From NCBI RefSeq assembly GCF_014196715.1, contig NZ_JACIEF010000003.1, positions 897,874-961,873 of the forward strand: a stretch of 64,000 bases of DNA, written 5' to 3'. Under the pieces are notes generated by a model. It was not told the DNA's origin. It was given only the letters and a program-made list of their open reading frames with translations, and made no database searches. Numbering within the stretch: position 1 is the first letter of the stretch; each line of letters starts with the position of its first letter. Position numbers and translations under genes: made by a program. The stretch comes from Pedobacter zeae. Its GTDB lineage: Bacteria > Bacteroidota > Bacteroidia > Sphingobacteriales > Sphingobacteriaceae. Shown in pieces: positions 18,413-27,391 of the stretch.

Positions 18413-18850
18413 ATGCCTGCAATTTCATTTTTCTCTGAATCGGTTAGCTATAATCTTCCACAAAAACTAAAAATCAAAAAATGGATTAAAGCTACCATTG
18501 AAAAAGAAGGTTATCAATTGCAACAACTCAACTTCATTTTCTGTAGTGACGAATACCTGTTGGGCATCAATCAACAATACTTAAATCACGATACTTATAC
18601 CGATATCATTACCTTCGATAACTCAGAAGAAGAAAAACAGATCGTAAGTGATATTTTCATCAGCATAGAACGCGTAAAAGAAAATGCCAAAACCTTTAAA
18701 ACTTCAGAATTTGATGAGGTTTGTCGCATCATGATCCACGGAACCCTCCACCTCTTGGGCTATAAAGACAAGGGAAAGGCCGCCAAAACCCTCATGACCG
18801 AAAAAGAAGATGAGCATTTAGGATACAGAATTGAATTTGGATTGGTTTAA
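18413..18850 (+). CDS. ybeY: Endoribonuclease YbeY
   Basis: The 145-residue protein carries the UPF0054 signature HGTLHLLGYKDKGKA (residues about 107-121), in which two histidines and a third downstream ligand bind zinc in the YbeY family. YbeY processes the 3' end of 16S rRNA and takes part in ribosome quality control. The third position reads KDKGKA rather than DHE, a variation I recall from other Bacteroidetes copies. It lies downstream of DUF4175 and the broken toxin pair. The ybeY-mnmG neighbourhood fits a ribosome/translation cluster. Confidence 0.9.
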   Translation: MPAISFFSESVSYNLPQKLKIKKWIKATIEKEGYQLQQLNFIFCSDEYLLGINQQYLNHDTYTDIITFDNSEEEKQIVSDIFISIERVKENAKTFKTSEFDEVCRIMIHGTLHLLGYKDKGKAAKTLMTEKEDEHLGYRIEFGLV

Positions 18851-19080
18851 CCTTCCCAACATTCGCTCATTAGGTTCTGAACCTTCCCTATCCTCTTCAT
18901 TATCCTTTACAGAGCACGGTATAATACCCTCATAAAAACAATAAACGCCCCAACGCTTCCTGTTTGTTATTGGCATTCGTCTAAAAGTTACTGGCGTTCG
19001 TCGACAATTACCCTTGGCTGGTATAATACAGCCAATTTCCTTGCAACTTTTTGTGTTTAGATCAGTCTTATATTCAAAAA

Positions 19081-19120
19081 ACAAAAAAACTGATGTTTTA
19101 GAAGCCGTCTTCTAACATCA
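19081..19120 (-). terminator. Minus-strand terminator-like hairpin
   Basis: TGATGTTTTAGAAG and CTTCTAACATCA form a stem (with a 2-base bulge) around CCGT; on the minus strand it is followed by GTTTTTTTG. No minus-strand gene ends here, which is unexplained. Confidence 0.45.
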
Positions 19121-19157
19121 TTCAAGATAAAAGTTTAGTTTTAGTTAATGATTGAAG

Positions 19158-19192
19158 CAGCGGTGGAGCGAGTCCAACCGCTGTTTTGTTTT
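19158..19192 (+). terminator. Plus-strand intrinsic terminator
   Basis: CAGCGGT and ACCGCTG form a stem, with further GGA/TCC pairing past a bulged A, around the loop GCGAG, followed by TTTTGTTTT. It probably ends a transcript from ybeY, about 300 bases upstream. Confidence 0.6.
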
Positions 19193-19303
19193 ATAATATG
19201 AAATACAATTAAACGTTCTGAGCGATAAACATCAAGTTTTTGCCATTTTTAGCTGATACAGAAGTCCTTTCAACTTGAATATGCCGTTGCAATTAATTAT
19301 ACT

Positions 19304-19311
19304 TACCTTTG
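19304..19311 (+). promoter_or_regulatory. -7 box candidate for the ABC-F gene
   Basis: TACCTTTG matches TAnnTTTG and would start transcription near 19318, 30 bases before the TTG start codon. No -33 motif at good spacing. Confidence 0.4.
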
Positions 19312-19348
19312 CACTAATTTTCCTTTATAAATCCGAAATACAAAAAAA

Positions 19349-21211
19349 TTGAGCACATTAATTGCGGCGGAAGGCTTAGGGCATGGTTACCATGACGAAT
19401 GGCTATTTAAGAATTTAACCCTGGGGATCAACTCTGGTCAGCGCGTAGCGCTGGTTGGTATAAATGGTGCTGGTAAAAGTACACTTTTGAAATTATTGGC
19501 AGAAAGGTTTCCTCCCCTTGAAGGTAAAATTGTAAAAAATAAATCTGTTAAAATTGGTTTTCTTGATCAGGAACCCCAGTTTACCGAAGGTTTTTCCATT
19601 AGCGACCATATTTTTTCTTTAGAGAATAAACAACAGCAACTGATTAAAGAATATGAGGAACTGATTGAAGATCCCAATCCCGATGAGAAAAAGCTTAACC
19701 GTTTGTATGAAGAACTAAGCGAGCATAATGCCTGGGAATACGAGCATCAAATCAAAACCATTCTTAACCGGATGGGGATTACCCATCTTCAGCAAAAAAT
19801 TGCTACACTATCTGGCGGACAAAAGAAACGCCTGGCTTTAGCTAAACTACTGATTGAAGATCCTGAAATCCTTGTGCTTGATGAACCTACCAACCATTTG
19901 GATATTGATACTATAGAATGGCTTGAAAAACTATTAACCACCGGGCAAAAAACAATTCTGTTGGTTACACATGACAGGTATTTTCTGGATAATGTTTGCA
20001 ATACAATTGTAGAATTGGATAGAGGAAAATTATTTAATTATAACGGAAATTATGCTTACTTCCTCGAAAAGAAAAGCGAAAGGGAAGCTTTAGACGCAAC
20101 GGTTTTACATAAGAACCAACAGCTATTAAAGAAAGAATTAGAGTGGATGAGGCGCATGCCACAGGCCCGTGCAACAAAATCTCAGGCCAGGATAGATGCT
20201 TTTTATAATTTAGAGGAAAAAACCAAGAAAAAGACTGACAATCAGAACATTACGCTTAATATGAAGATGTCCCGTCAGGGAGGTAAGATTATTGAGCTCG
20301 AGCATATCAGTAAGTCCTTTGATGGCCGTTCTATCATTAACGATTTCAGCTATACCTTTAAAAAAGGCGATCGCATTGGCCTGGCTGGAAAAAACGGAAC
20401 CGGAAAATCAACCTTATTAAATATTATAACCAGCCATCTACAGCCCGATGCGGGCAAAGTTGATACCGGCGAAACTACAGTTTTCGGTTATTATAAACAG
20501 GGAGGTTTAACATTCGATCCGAAAGAAAGAGTAATTGATATTGTAAAATCGGATGCTGAATATATTAAAATGGCTGATGGCTCCGTTATCACTGCTTCTG
20601 CCCTGCTAACCTTATTTCTTTTCCCGCCAAAGAAACAGCACGGCATGGTAGAGAAATTGAGCGGAGGAGAAAAGAAACGTTTGAACCTGATGAAAGTGTT
20701 GATGCAAAATCCAAACTTTCTGATTTTGGATGAGCCAACGAACGATCTCGATATCGACACCTTAAATGTACTGGAAGAATTCCTGGAAAATTTTCCGGGT
20801 ATTTTAATGTTGGTTTCTCACGACAGGTACCTTCTGGACAAAATGAGCGATCAGCTTTTTATTATGGAAGGTGAAGGTGTAGTTAAAATTTATAATGGTA
20901 ATTATTCAGAATACCGCTTAAGTTTAGAACAACCTAAAACGAAGGCCGAAGCTAAAAAACAACCCGTTCAGGTTGCAGAACAAACGCCCGTTAAAGCCAC
21001 AAAAAAATTAAGCTATAAAGAACAAAAAGAATTAGAAGAAAGCGAAAGAGGTATTGAAGAAACGGAAAATAAAATAGCCGAATTAACCCAAACCTTAAAT
21101 CGTATAGATGCTACCGATTATATTAAAATACAGGAAGTATCTTCTGAACTTGAAAAACTTCAGATTAAACTAGACGATTATACCATGCGTTGGCTCGAAC
21201 TTTCAGAATAA
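19349..21211 (+). CDS. ABC-F family ATPase, Uup-like
   Basis: The 620-residue protein has two ABC domains without membrane segments. The first has a Walker A GINGAGKST, signature LSGGQKKR and Walker B ILVLDEPTNHLD; the second has GKNGTGKST, LSGGEKKR and FLILDEPTNDLD. A C-terminal basic coiled-coil tail (from about 520) resembles Uup. ABC-F proteins act on ribosomes or on DNA transactions, not transport. The start is a TTG at 19349: no in-frame ATG occurs before the conserved first strand, so this rare start is favoured. Convergent with nothing; mnmG follows after two parS-like sites. Confidence 0.9.
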   Translation: MSTLIAAEGLGHGYHDEWLFKNLTLGINSGQRVALVGINGAGKSTLLKLLAERFPPLEGKIVKNKSVKIGFLDQEPQFTEGFSISDHIFSLENKQQQLIKEYEELIEDPNPDEKKLNRLYEELSEHNAWEYEHQIKTILNRMGITHLQQKIATLSGGQKKRLALAKLLIEDPEILVLDEPTNHLDIDTIEWLEKLLTTGQKTILLVTHDRYFLDNVCNTIVELDRGKLFNYNGNYAYFLEKKSEREALDATVLHKNQQLLKKELEWMRRMPQARATKSQARIDAFYNLEEKTKKKTDNQNITLNMKMSRQGGKIIELEHISKSFDGRSIINDFSYTFKKGDRIGLAGKNGTGKSTLLNIITSHLQPDAGKVDTGETTVFGYYKQGGLTFDPKERVIDIVKSDAEYIKMADGSVITASALLTLFLFPPKKQHGMVEKLSGGEKKRLNLMKVLMQNPNFLILDEPTNDLDIDTLNVLEEFLENFPGILMLVSHDRYLLDKMSDQLFIMEGEGVVKIYNGNYSEYRLSLEQPKTKAEAKKQPVQVAEQTPVKATKKLSYKEQKELEESERGIEETENKIAELTQTLNRIDATDYIKIQEVSSELEKLQIKLDDYTMRWLELSE

Positions 21212-21244
21212 ACATGAAACAATTCTATGCTGTTTTCCGCGTTA

Positions 21245-21260
21245 TGTTTCACGTGGAACA
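21245..21260. promoter_or_regulatory. parS-like site 1
   Basis: TGTTTCACGTGGAACA, one base from the perfectly symmetric form of site 2 and one base from the classical bacterial parS (TGTTTCACGTGAAACA). It sits 33 bases after the ABC-F stop codon. ParB/Spo0J binding is inferred from the sequence match. Confidence 0.75.
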
Positions 21261-21342
21261 TCAATAAAAATAAGAGCGATTTCATTCTGATGGGTAAAGG
21301 ATCTAACGATTCTTATGAGTGCTGATAAAAATAAATAAACCA

Positions 21343-21364
21343 AATTGTTCCACGTGGAACAATT
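21343..21364. promoter_or_regulatory. parS-like site 2 in a 22-bp palindrome
   Basis: The core TGTTCCACGTGGAACA (21346-21361) is a perfect inverted repeat that extends to 22 bp with flanking AAT/ATT. It lies 101 bp (centre to centre) from site 1 and ends 16 bases before the mnmG ATG, so ParB binding could also touch mnmG expression. Confidence 0.78.
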
Positions 21365-21380
21365 AATAAAATATAATAAA

Positions 21381-23243
21381 ATGTTTGCAAAATATGATTT
21401 GATTGTTGTTGGTGCGGGTCATGCGGGCTGTGAAGCTGCTGCTGCTGCTGCCAACCTGGGATCATCTGTTTTACTGATAACCATGAATATGGGTACCATT
21501 GCTCAAATGAGTTGTAACCCTGCCATGGGCGGCGTAGCTAAAGGACAAATTGTTCGCGAGGTTGATGCAATGGGTGGATACTCTGGTATTATATCAGATA
21601 AATCGACCATTCAATTCAGGATGCTTAATAAATCCAAAGGCCCTGCTATGTGGAGTCCGAGGGCACAAATAGATAGGATGCGCTTTGCAGAAGAATGGAG
21701 ATTAGCTTTAGAAAACACACCAAATGTTGACATTTGGCAAGATAGTGTAGTTGGGCTGATCGTTAAAGATCACACCGTTTACGGTGTAAAAACCTCTTTA
21801 GGCATAGAGATCGAAAGCACGGCGGTGGTACTAACCAATGGCACCTTCTTAAATGGAATCATCCATATCGGAGAAAAGAAATTTGGAGGTGGCAGAACTG
21901 CAGAACGTTCTTCAACCGGAATTACTGAGCAATTAGTAGCTTTAGGTATGGAAGCAGGCAGGATGAAAACTGGCACCCCACCCCGTGTGGATGGCAGAAG
22001 TTTAGATTATACTAAAATGGAAGAACAATGGGGAGATGAAAATCCGGGTAAATTCTCTTATACCGATACCACTGTATCTTCAGATCAACGTTGCTGCTGG
22101 ATCACCTATACCAATAGCGAAGTACATGAAACCTTAAAAGAAGGATTCGAAAAATCTCCAATGTTTACAGGTCGTATTAAAGGTTTAGGTCCCCGGTATT
22201 GCCCTTCTATAGAAGATAAAATTAACCGTTTTGCCGAACGAGATCGTCATCAGATTTTTGTTGAACCAGAAGGATGGAACACTTGCGAGATTTATGTAAA
22301 CGGATTTTCTACTTCGCTTCCTGAAGATATACAATTTAAAGCACTAAGATTAATACCCGGTTTTGAACAGGCAAAAATGTTCAGACCTGGTTATGCAATA
22401 GAATATGATTTCTTCCCACCTACCCAATTATCGCTAACCTTAGAAACTAAATTGATCAGCAATTTATTTCTAGCCGGCCAGATAAACGGAACTACCGGTT
22501 ATGAGGAAGCGGCCTGTCAAGGTTTCATGGCTGGCATAAACGCACATCAAAAAATCAATGATAAACACGAGCTGATCATGAAAAGGTCAGAAAGTTACAT
22601 TGGTGTTTTAATTGATGACCTGGTAACCAAAGGAACCGAAGAGCCGTATCGCATGTTTACCTCAAGGGCCGAGCACCGTTTACTTTTAAGGCAGGATAAC
22701 GCTGATATCCGCCTGTCTCCTATTGGCCACGAACTCGGTTTAATTTCAGATGAGCGTTTAGAAAAAGTAAATAAGAAAATTGCAAATGCAGAAGCCCTGG
22801 TGAAATTCACGAAGAACCAGAGCATCGAAATGAGTGAGGTTAATCCCGTGCTAGAAAGTTTAGGGTCAAGCTCCCTAAATCAAAATGTAAAAATTCATAG
22901 TTTAGTAGGAAGACCGCATGTTGGCTTACAGGATCTGATCAAAGTTAGTAAACCTCTTGCTGATGCTACTAAAGATTTAGATAATGAAACCATAGAACAG
23001 GCCGAAATCAAAATTAAGTATGAAAGTTATTTTGAGAAGGAAAATGAAATTGTAGCGAAAATGCTAAAAATGGAAGATAAAGAAATCAAACCTGATTTCG
23101 ACTACAATAAAATTGTTTCCATTTCAAAAGAGGCCAGGGAAAAATTATTTAAGATCAAACCACGCACTTTAGGCCAGGCATCTCGGATTTCAGGCGTTTC
23201 ACCTTCTGATATATCAGTTTTAATGGTTTATATTAATAAATAA
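21381..23243 (+). CDS. mnmG: tRNA uridine-5-carboxymethylaminomethyl(34) synthesis enzyme MnmG
   Basis: The 620-residue protein starts with YDLIVVGAGHAGCEAAAAAA, the FAD-binding glycine motif, and carries the MnmG signatures GPRYCPSIEDKI and GTTGYEEAACQG. With MnmE it installs the cmnm5 group on U34 of certain tRNAs. I chose the ATG at 21381; a longer frame from TTG at 21345 would code through the parS-like palindrome and is rejected. The gene (gidA) lies near replication origins in many bacteria, which fits the two parS-like sites just upstream. Confidence 0.96.
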   Translation: MFAKYDLIVVGAGHAGCEAAAAAANLGSSVLLITMNMGTIAQMSCNPAMGGVAKGQIVREVDAMGGYSGIISDKSTIQFRMLNKSKGPAMWSPRAQIDRMRFAEEWRLALENTPNVDIWQDSVVGLIVKDHTVYGVKTSLGIEIESTAVVLTNGTFLNGIIHIGEKKFGGGRTAERSSTGITEQLVALGMEAGRMKTGTPPRVDGRSLDYTKMEEQWGDENPGKFSYTDTTVSSDQRCCWITYTNSEVHETLKEGFEKSPMFTGRIKGLGPRYCPSIEDKINRFAERDRHQIFVEPEGWNTCEIYVNGFSTSLPEDIQFKALRLIPGFEQAKMFRPGYAIEYDFFPPTQLSLTLETKLISNLFLAGQINGTTGYEEAACQGFMAGINAHQKINDKHELIMKRSESYIGVLIDDLVTKGTEEPYRMFTSRAEHRLLLRQDNADIRLSPIGHELGLISDERLEKVNKKIANAEALVKFTKNQSIEMSEVNPVLESLGSSSLNQNVKIHSLVGRPHVGLQDLIKVSKPLADATKDLDNETIEQAEIKIKYESYFEKENEIVAKMLKMEDKEIKPDFDYNKIVSISKEAREKLFKIKPRTLGQASRISGVSPSDISVLMVYINK

Positions 23244-23364
23244 CTGATAATCAGTATTTTAACAAAATAAATACAGGCTTTAAATAAAACGATATAAAGC
23301 ATTAAAAAGATTTTTTAATATCACAGTTCCAAAAAGTATAAAAATTCGTCAGAACGCTTAAAAT

Positions 23365-25002
23365 ATGCCAAATTTAAAAGATCAATATTTTAACCTTAAA
23401 AATCTCTTCGCTTTGTTAGCCTTACTCCTATTTTTTGGCTGTGCGAGTATCCAAAGTCCTCAGGGCGGACCAAAAGATACTAAACCGCCAAAAGTTTTAA
23501 GTATGACACCGAAGAACCAGACCAGGAATTTTAATGCAAAAAAAATCATAATCGAGTTTGATGAATATTTTAACATCAAGGATGAATTTAAAGAATTTTC
23601 AATTTCACCTGATCAGGAAAAACTTCCGGTTTTAAAGAAGCGTCAAAAAAGACTGGAAATAGCACTTCAGGATTCTCTGGAAAAAAACACAACCTACACC
23701 TTAAATTTTGGTAAAGCAATTGCCGATGTAAACGAAGGTAATGTGGTTAAAAATTTATCTTACGTTTTTTCTACCGGTCCGGAGATTGATTCGTTATCCA
23801 TTGGTGGTAAAGTAATCAACTCGCTAAGCGACGAACCTGAAAAAGATGCCACTGTGATGATCCTACCTTTGGAAAGAGATACTATTTTTGGAAAAAAACG
23901 TCCATCAATTTACACAACAACCGATAGCGCCGGAACCTATAAATTAAACAATTTAAGAAAAGGCACTTATAAAGTTTATGCCCTTAAGGAAAGCGGTGGT
24001 GGTGATAAAATTTACCAGCAAATTTCAGATGAAGTAGGTTTTATTAAAGAACCTTTAGTAATAGACAAAAACCTGGATAACATTAACCTTCAAATTTTTA
24101 AGGAATTAGCCCCAGAATTTCGCGTGGTAGATCGAAAACTGAATAACGATGGTAGTATATCAATTATCTTCAATCAGCAGCTTAAAAGCCCTAAAATTAC
24201 GGTTATGGATCCACCTTCAGTTGATGTTGGAAAATATGTCCACTTTACCAAAAATAACGATACCGCCAAAATCTGGTTAAAGGATTTAAGTTTTGACTCT
24301 GTAAAAGTGGCCATTCAGGATCAGGGTAAAGTATTACAGACTTTAAATTTTACCCGCGGTAAAAAAGATACCTATACACGTGATGTAATTGTTAACGATA
24401 ACCTTTCAGGGGGTAAATTAAATCCGTTCCAGCGGTTTACCCTGACCTTTCCGTTTCCGATGGTCAGTGCAGATCCATCAAAGATTACCCTACTGGAAGA
24501 TTCTGTAAAACGCACCAATTTTGAGTTGGTAAAAGACAGCGTAGATCAACTGAAATATTACCTCTTATACCCATGGAAGAATAAGAAAACTTATGATCTG
24601 AAGCTTGGTGCAGGTGCATTTACGGCTATTTTTAATGCCAAAAATAAAGACGTATCCAAGAAGTTTACATTAGAAAGCCAGGATGCATATACCACGCTTG
24701 TACTAAATGTAACCGTTCCTGATACAAGTAAAAGTTACGTGGTACAGTTCCTGACAGAGAAAAAAGATATTATAAAATTCTACCCTGTCAATAAAAATTC
24801 AAAGATTACTTTTTCCAAATATCCAGCCGGGAAATACCTGCTGAGGGTAGTTTATGATGATAATAAAAACGGAATCTGGGATACCGGAAGCATTAAAGGC
24901 GGTTATCAACCAGAAAAAGTCTGGTACCTAAAAGCCCTGCTTGATTTAAAACCTAATTGGGAACGGGAAGACCCATTGGTAATACCACCTCCAACACCTT
25001 AG
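23365..25002 (+). CDS. Ig-like domain lipoprotein
   Basis: The 545-residue protein has a hydrophobic leader and a lipobox FFGC (cysteine about 26), then ASIQSPQGGPKDTKPPKV, typical of a Bacteroidetes lipoprotein with an N-terminal Ig-like (Big_5) domain (FNAKKIIIEFDEYFNIKDEFKEF through YTLNFGKAIADVNEGN). Later segments look like a carboxypeptidase-regulatory-like fold (DSAGTYKLNNLRKGTYKVYALKE). Envelope location is likely. No catalytic motif is seen and function is unknown. It follows mnmG by about 120 bases and may be co-transcribed. Confidence 0.7.
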   Translation: MPNLKDQYFNLKNLFALLALLLFFGCASIQSPQGGPKDTKPPKVLSMTPKNQTRNFNAKKIIIEFDEYFNIKDEFKEFSISPDQEKLPVLKKRQKRLEIALQDSLEKNTTYTLNFGKAIADVNEGNVVKNLSYVFSTGPEIDSLSIGGKVINSLSDEPEKDATVMILPLERDTIFGKKRPSIYTTTDSAGTYKLNNLRKGTYKVYALKESGGGDKIYQQISDEVGFIKEPLVIDKNLDNINLQIFKELAPEFRVVDRKLNNDGSISIIFNQQLKSPKITVMDPPSVDVGKYVHFTKNNDTAKIWLKDLSFDSVKVAIQDQGKVLQTLNFTRGKKDTYTRDVIVNDNLSGGKLNPFQRFTLTFPFPMVSADPSKITLLEDSVKRTNFELVKDSVDQLKYYLLYPWKNKKTYDLKLGAGAFTAIFNAKNKDVSKKFTLESQDAYTTLVLNVTVPDTSKSYVVQFLTEKKDIIKFYPVNKNSKITFSKYPAGKYLLRVVYDDNKNGIWDTGSIKGGYQPEKVWYLKALLDLKPNWEREDPLVIPPPTP

Positions 25003-25010
25003 AAAAATCC

Positions 25011-25071
25011 GTCACCCTAAATTTATTTCAGGGTCTTAATAAAAAAGATGCTGAAATAAATTCAGCATGAC
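25011..25071. repeat. Interspersed inverted repeat, copy 1
   Basis: Begins GTCACCCTAAATTTATTTCAG and ends CTGAAATAAATTCAGCATGAC, forming a long imperfect hairpin in the 73-base gap between two convergent genes. It may serve as a bidirectional terminator; it shares the GTCA...TGAC ends of other copies in the window. Confidence 0.6.
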
Positions 25072-25075
25072 GATA

Positions 25076-25588
25076 CTAAGTGGTAAACCAGCCGGAATAC
25101 ATAATATAATTATCCGGTAATTTATCTAATAAAGCCCTTTGCTCTTCGGTAATAGGCTTTATTTTTTTTGCAGGTGTACCAGCATATAAATAACCGCTTT
25201 CGCATATGGTATTTTCCAGAACAACAGAACCGGCGGCAATAATACAATACTCTTCAATAATAGCATGGTCCATTACAATAGCACCCATGCCAATTAAAAC
25301 ATTATCCTTAACCGTGCAGCCATGTACTATGGCATTGTGTCCAACTGATACCCTGTTACCAATGTGCGTAGAAGCTTTTAAATAAGTAGCATGAATTACT
25401 GCTCCATCCTGGATGTTTGATTCATTTCCGATCGTAATGGCGTTTACATCTCCCCTGATCACAGCATTAAACCAAACTGAGCATTTATCTCCTATTATAA
25501 CATCACCAACAATAGTGGCGTTTTCAGCAATGAAATTATCTTTTCCTATTTCAGGATACTTATTTTTTACAGGCAGTATTAAAGGCAT
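25076..25588 (-). CDS. Gamma carbonic anhydrase-like hexapeptide-repeat protein
   Basis: The 170-residue protein is built from left-handed beta-helix hexapeptide repeats (NATIVGDVIIGDKCSVWFNAVIRGDV onward). Three histidines placed as the zinc ligands of the gamma carbonic anhydrase family are visible: H66, H84 and H89 (GHNAIVHG). The family includes true carbonic anhydrases and YrdA/PaaY-type proteins of unclear activity, so catalysis is not assured. It is convergent with the Ig-like lipoprotein gene and divergent from nothing nearby. Confidence 0.88.
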   Translation of the reverse strand: MPLILPVKNKYPEIGKDNFIAENATIVGDVIIGDKCSVWFNAVIRGDVNAITIGNESNIQDGAVIHATYLKASTHIGNRVSVGHNAIVHGCTVKDNVLIGMGAIVMDHAIIEEYCIIAAGSVVLENTICESGYLYAGTPAKKIKPITEEQRALLDKLPDNYIMYSGWFTT

Positions 25589-25804
25589 TTTCTGATGTAA
25601 TATGGTTAATGGATGATGTCATAAATCAATTTGTTATACTGACCTTTCTAAACGCATCATAAACGATGTTATAGTAGGTCTTTCGATAGGCCCAGGACGA
25701 CAATTTTTTGTTTATAATACAAACTTTTTAAATTAATAATTTTACAGAATATTATAAAAACTGAACTAAATTCAGCATAACGATCCAAGTCTCCTTTAAG
25801 GGGA

Positions 25805-27391
25805 TTAAAAAACAGTATCTACCAATTCTTTGGCATGTTCAGGATAATCTGTAGTGAAATGTAATCCCCTGCTTTCTTTTCTTTGCATTGCCGATTTAAT
25901 CACCAGGTAGGCCGTTTGGATAACATTACGCAGTTCGCAAAGTTTAACTGAAACTTTATTCTTTTTATAAAACTCTTCAGTTTCCTGGTAAATTAAAAAT
26001 AAACGGCGATGTGCCCGCTCTAAACGAAAATCAGAACGTACAATACCCACATAATCGCCCATCACTTTCTGCAGCTCCCTCAGGTTATGTGTTACCAACA
26101 CATCTTCATTGCTTTGGGTAACACCCTTGGAATCCCACTCCGGGATATGATCCGGGATAATATTGTTTTTAAAATTTTCAACAGCATCCTGGTAAATACG
26201 GTGTGCAAAAACAGTAGCTTCAAGTAAAGAATTGGAAGCCAATCGGTTGGCACCATGAAGGCCTGTTGAAGAGCATTCCCCACAGGCATACAGGTTTTTA
26301 ATTGAAGAACGACCATATTCATCAACAAGGATACCACCGCACATATAGTGTGATGCCGGCGTAACCGGTATATAATCTTTCGTCATATCAATCCCTATTG
26401 ATAAACACTTCGCATAGATATTGGGAAAATGCTTTAATATATCCGCCTTGCTCCGCATCGTTATATCGAGGTATACAAAATCATCACCCGATTTTTTCAT
26501 TTCGTTATCCACCGCACGGGCAACTATATCACGTGGAGCCAGCGATTTACGCTCATCGTACTCATGCATAAATTCCTCACCATTTTTACGTCTCAACACA
26601 CCGCCAAATCCCCTTACTGCTTCTGAAATTAAGAATGATGGGTACTCGCCCGGATGATACAAAGCGGTTGGATGAAACTGAATAAATTCCATATTCCTCA
26701 CTTTTCCTTTAGCACGATAAACCATAGCCATACCATCGCCTGTTGCAATAACCGGATTTGTAGTGGCAGAATACACATGGCCAGCACCACCCGACGCCAT
26801 CACAGTCACATTTGCCACAATCTTTTCCACATCGTTAAGCTCTGTGTTAAAGGCATATATCCCATAACAGTTAATATCTTCCGTACGTTTATCCACAAAT
26901 TCACCCAAGTGATGCTGTGTGATCAGCTCCAATGCAAAGTAATGTGTTAATATCTCTATGTTATTATTCTTGTGAATTTCATTTAACAATACCCGTTCAA
27001 TCTCGTATCCGGTTACGTCTTTATAGTGCAAAACCCGGTGTTCAGAATGCCCACCCTCTTTAGCCAAATCGTAAAAACCGGAGTTGTCCTTATCGAAGTT
27101 TATACCATAATCGATGATCTCCTGAATACGCTGAGGACCCTCTTTTACAACGATTTCCACAATTTTTTCATCACATAATCCATCACCCGCAATCAAAGTA
27201 TCCTCTATATGTTTCTCAAAAGAATCGCCCTTATCTACCACAACAGCGACACCACCCTGGGCGTATTTTGTATTCGATTCGTCTTCGTTCGATTTAGTAA
27301 CAATTAAAACCTTACCAAACTTTGCAGCTTTAAGCGCAAAACTTAAACCCGCTATACCTGAACCAATTACCAGAAAATCTACTTTTCTCAT
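25805..27391 (-). CDS. nadB: L-aspartate oxidase
   Basis: The 528-residue flavoprotein starts at the ATG at 27391 (MRKVDFLVIG; a TTG codon just before is less likely). It has the FAD motif GSGIAGLSFA, the NTKYAQGGVAVV segment, EFIQFHPTAL, and the succinate-dehydrogenase-like C-terminal domain ending near LRNVIQTAYLVI. It oxidises aspartate to iminoaspartate for quinolinate, the first step of de novo NAD synthesis. Divergent from nadA, the next enzyme of the pathway, across a 450-base AT-rich region. No nadC is seen in the window. Confidence 0.95.
   Translation of the reverse strand: MRKVDFLVIGSGIAGLSFALKAAKFGKVLIVTKSNEDESNTKYAQGGVAVVVDKGDSFEKHIEDTLIAGDGLCDEKIVEIVVKEGPQRIQEIIDYGINFDKDNSGFYDLAKEGGHSEHRVLHYKDVTGYEIERVLLNEIHKNNNIEILTHYFALELITQHHLGEFVDKRTEDINCYGIYAFNTELNDVEKIVANVTVMASGGAGHVYSATTNPVIATGDGMAMVYRAKGKVRNMEFIQFHPTALYHPGEYPSFLISEAVRGFGGVLRRKNGEEFMHEYDERKSLAPRDIVARAVDNEMKKSGDDFVYLDITMRSKADILKHFPNIYAKCLSIGIDMTKDYIPVTPASHYMCGGILVDEYGRSSIKNLYACGECSSTGLHGANRLASNSLLEATVFAHRIYQDAVENFKNNIIPDHIPEWDSKGVTQSNEDVLVTHNLRELQKVMGDYVGIVRSDFRLERAHRRLFLIYQETEEFYKKNKVSVKLCELRNVIQTAYLVIKSAMQRKESRGLHFTTDYPEHAKELVDTVF

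Larger units (their letters stand above)
18851..19348. other. Noncoding stretch with convergent hairpins
   Basis: These 498 bases contain no supported gene. Two hairpins stand out: one at 19091-19120 that would act as a terminator on the minus strand, and one at 19158-19183 with a T-rich tail on the plus strand. A -7-like box precedes the ABC-F gene at 19304. A small minus-strand RNA ending at 19091 is possible but no promoter for it is evident. Confidence 0.5.

Noticed and set aside
21345..21380. Longer mnmG reading frame starting from a TTG
   Set aside because: It codes through the parS-like palindrome and adds residues not seen in MnmG; the ATG at 21381 gives the normal N-terminus MFAKYDLIVVGAG.
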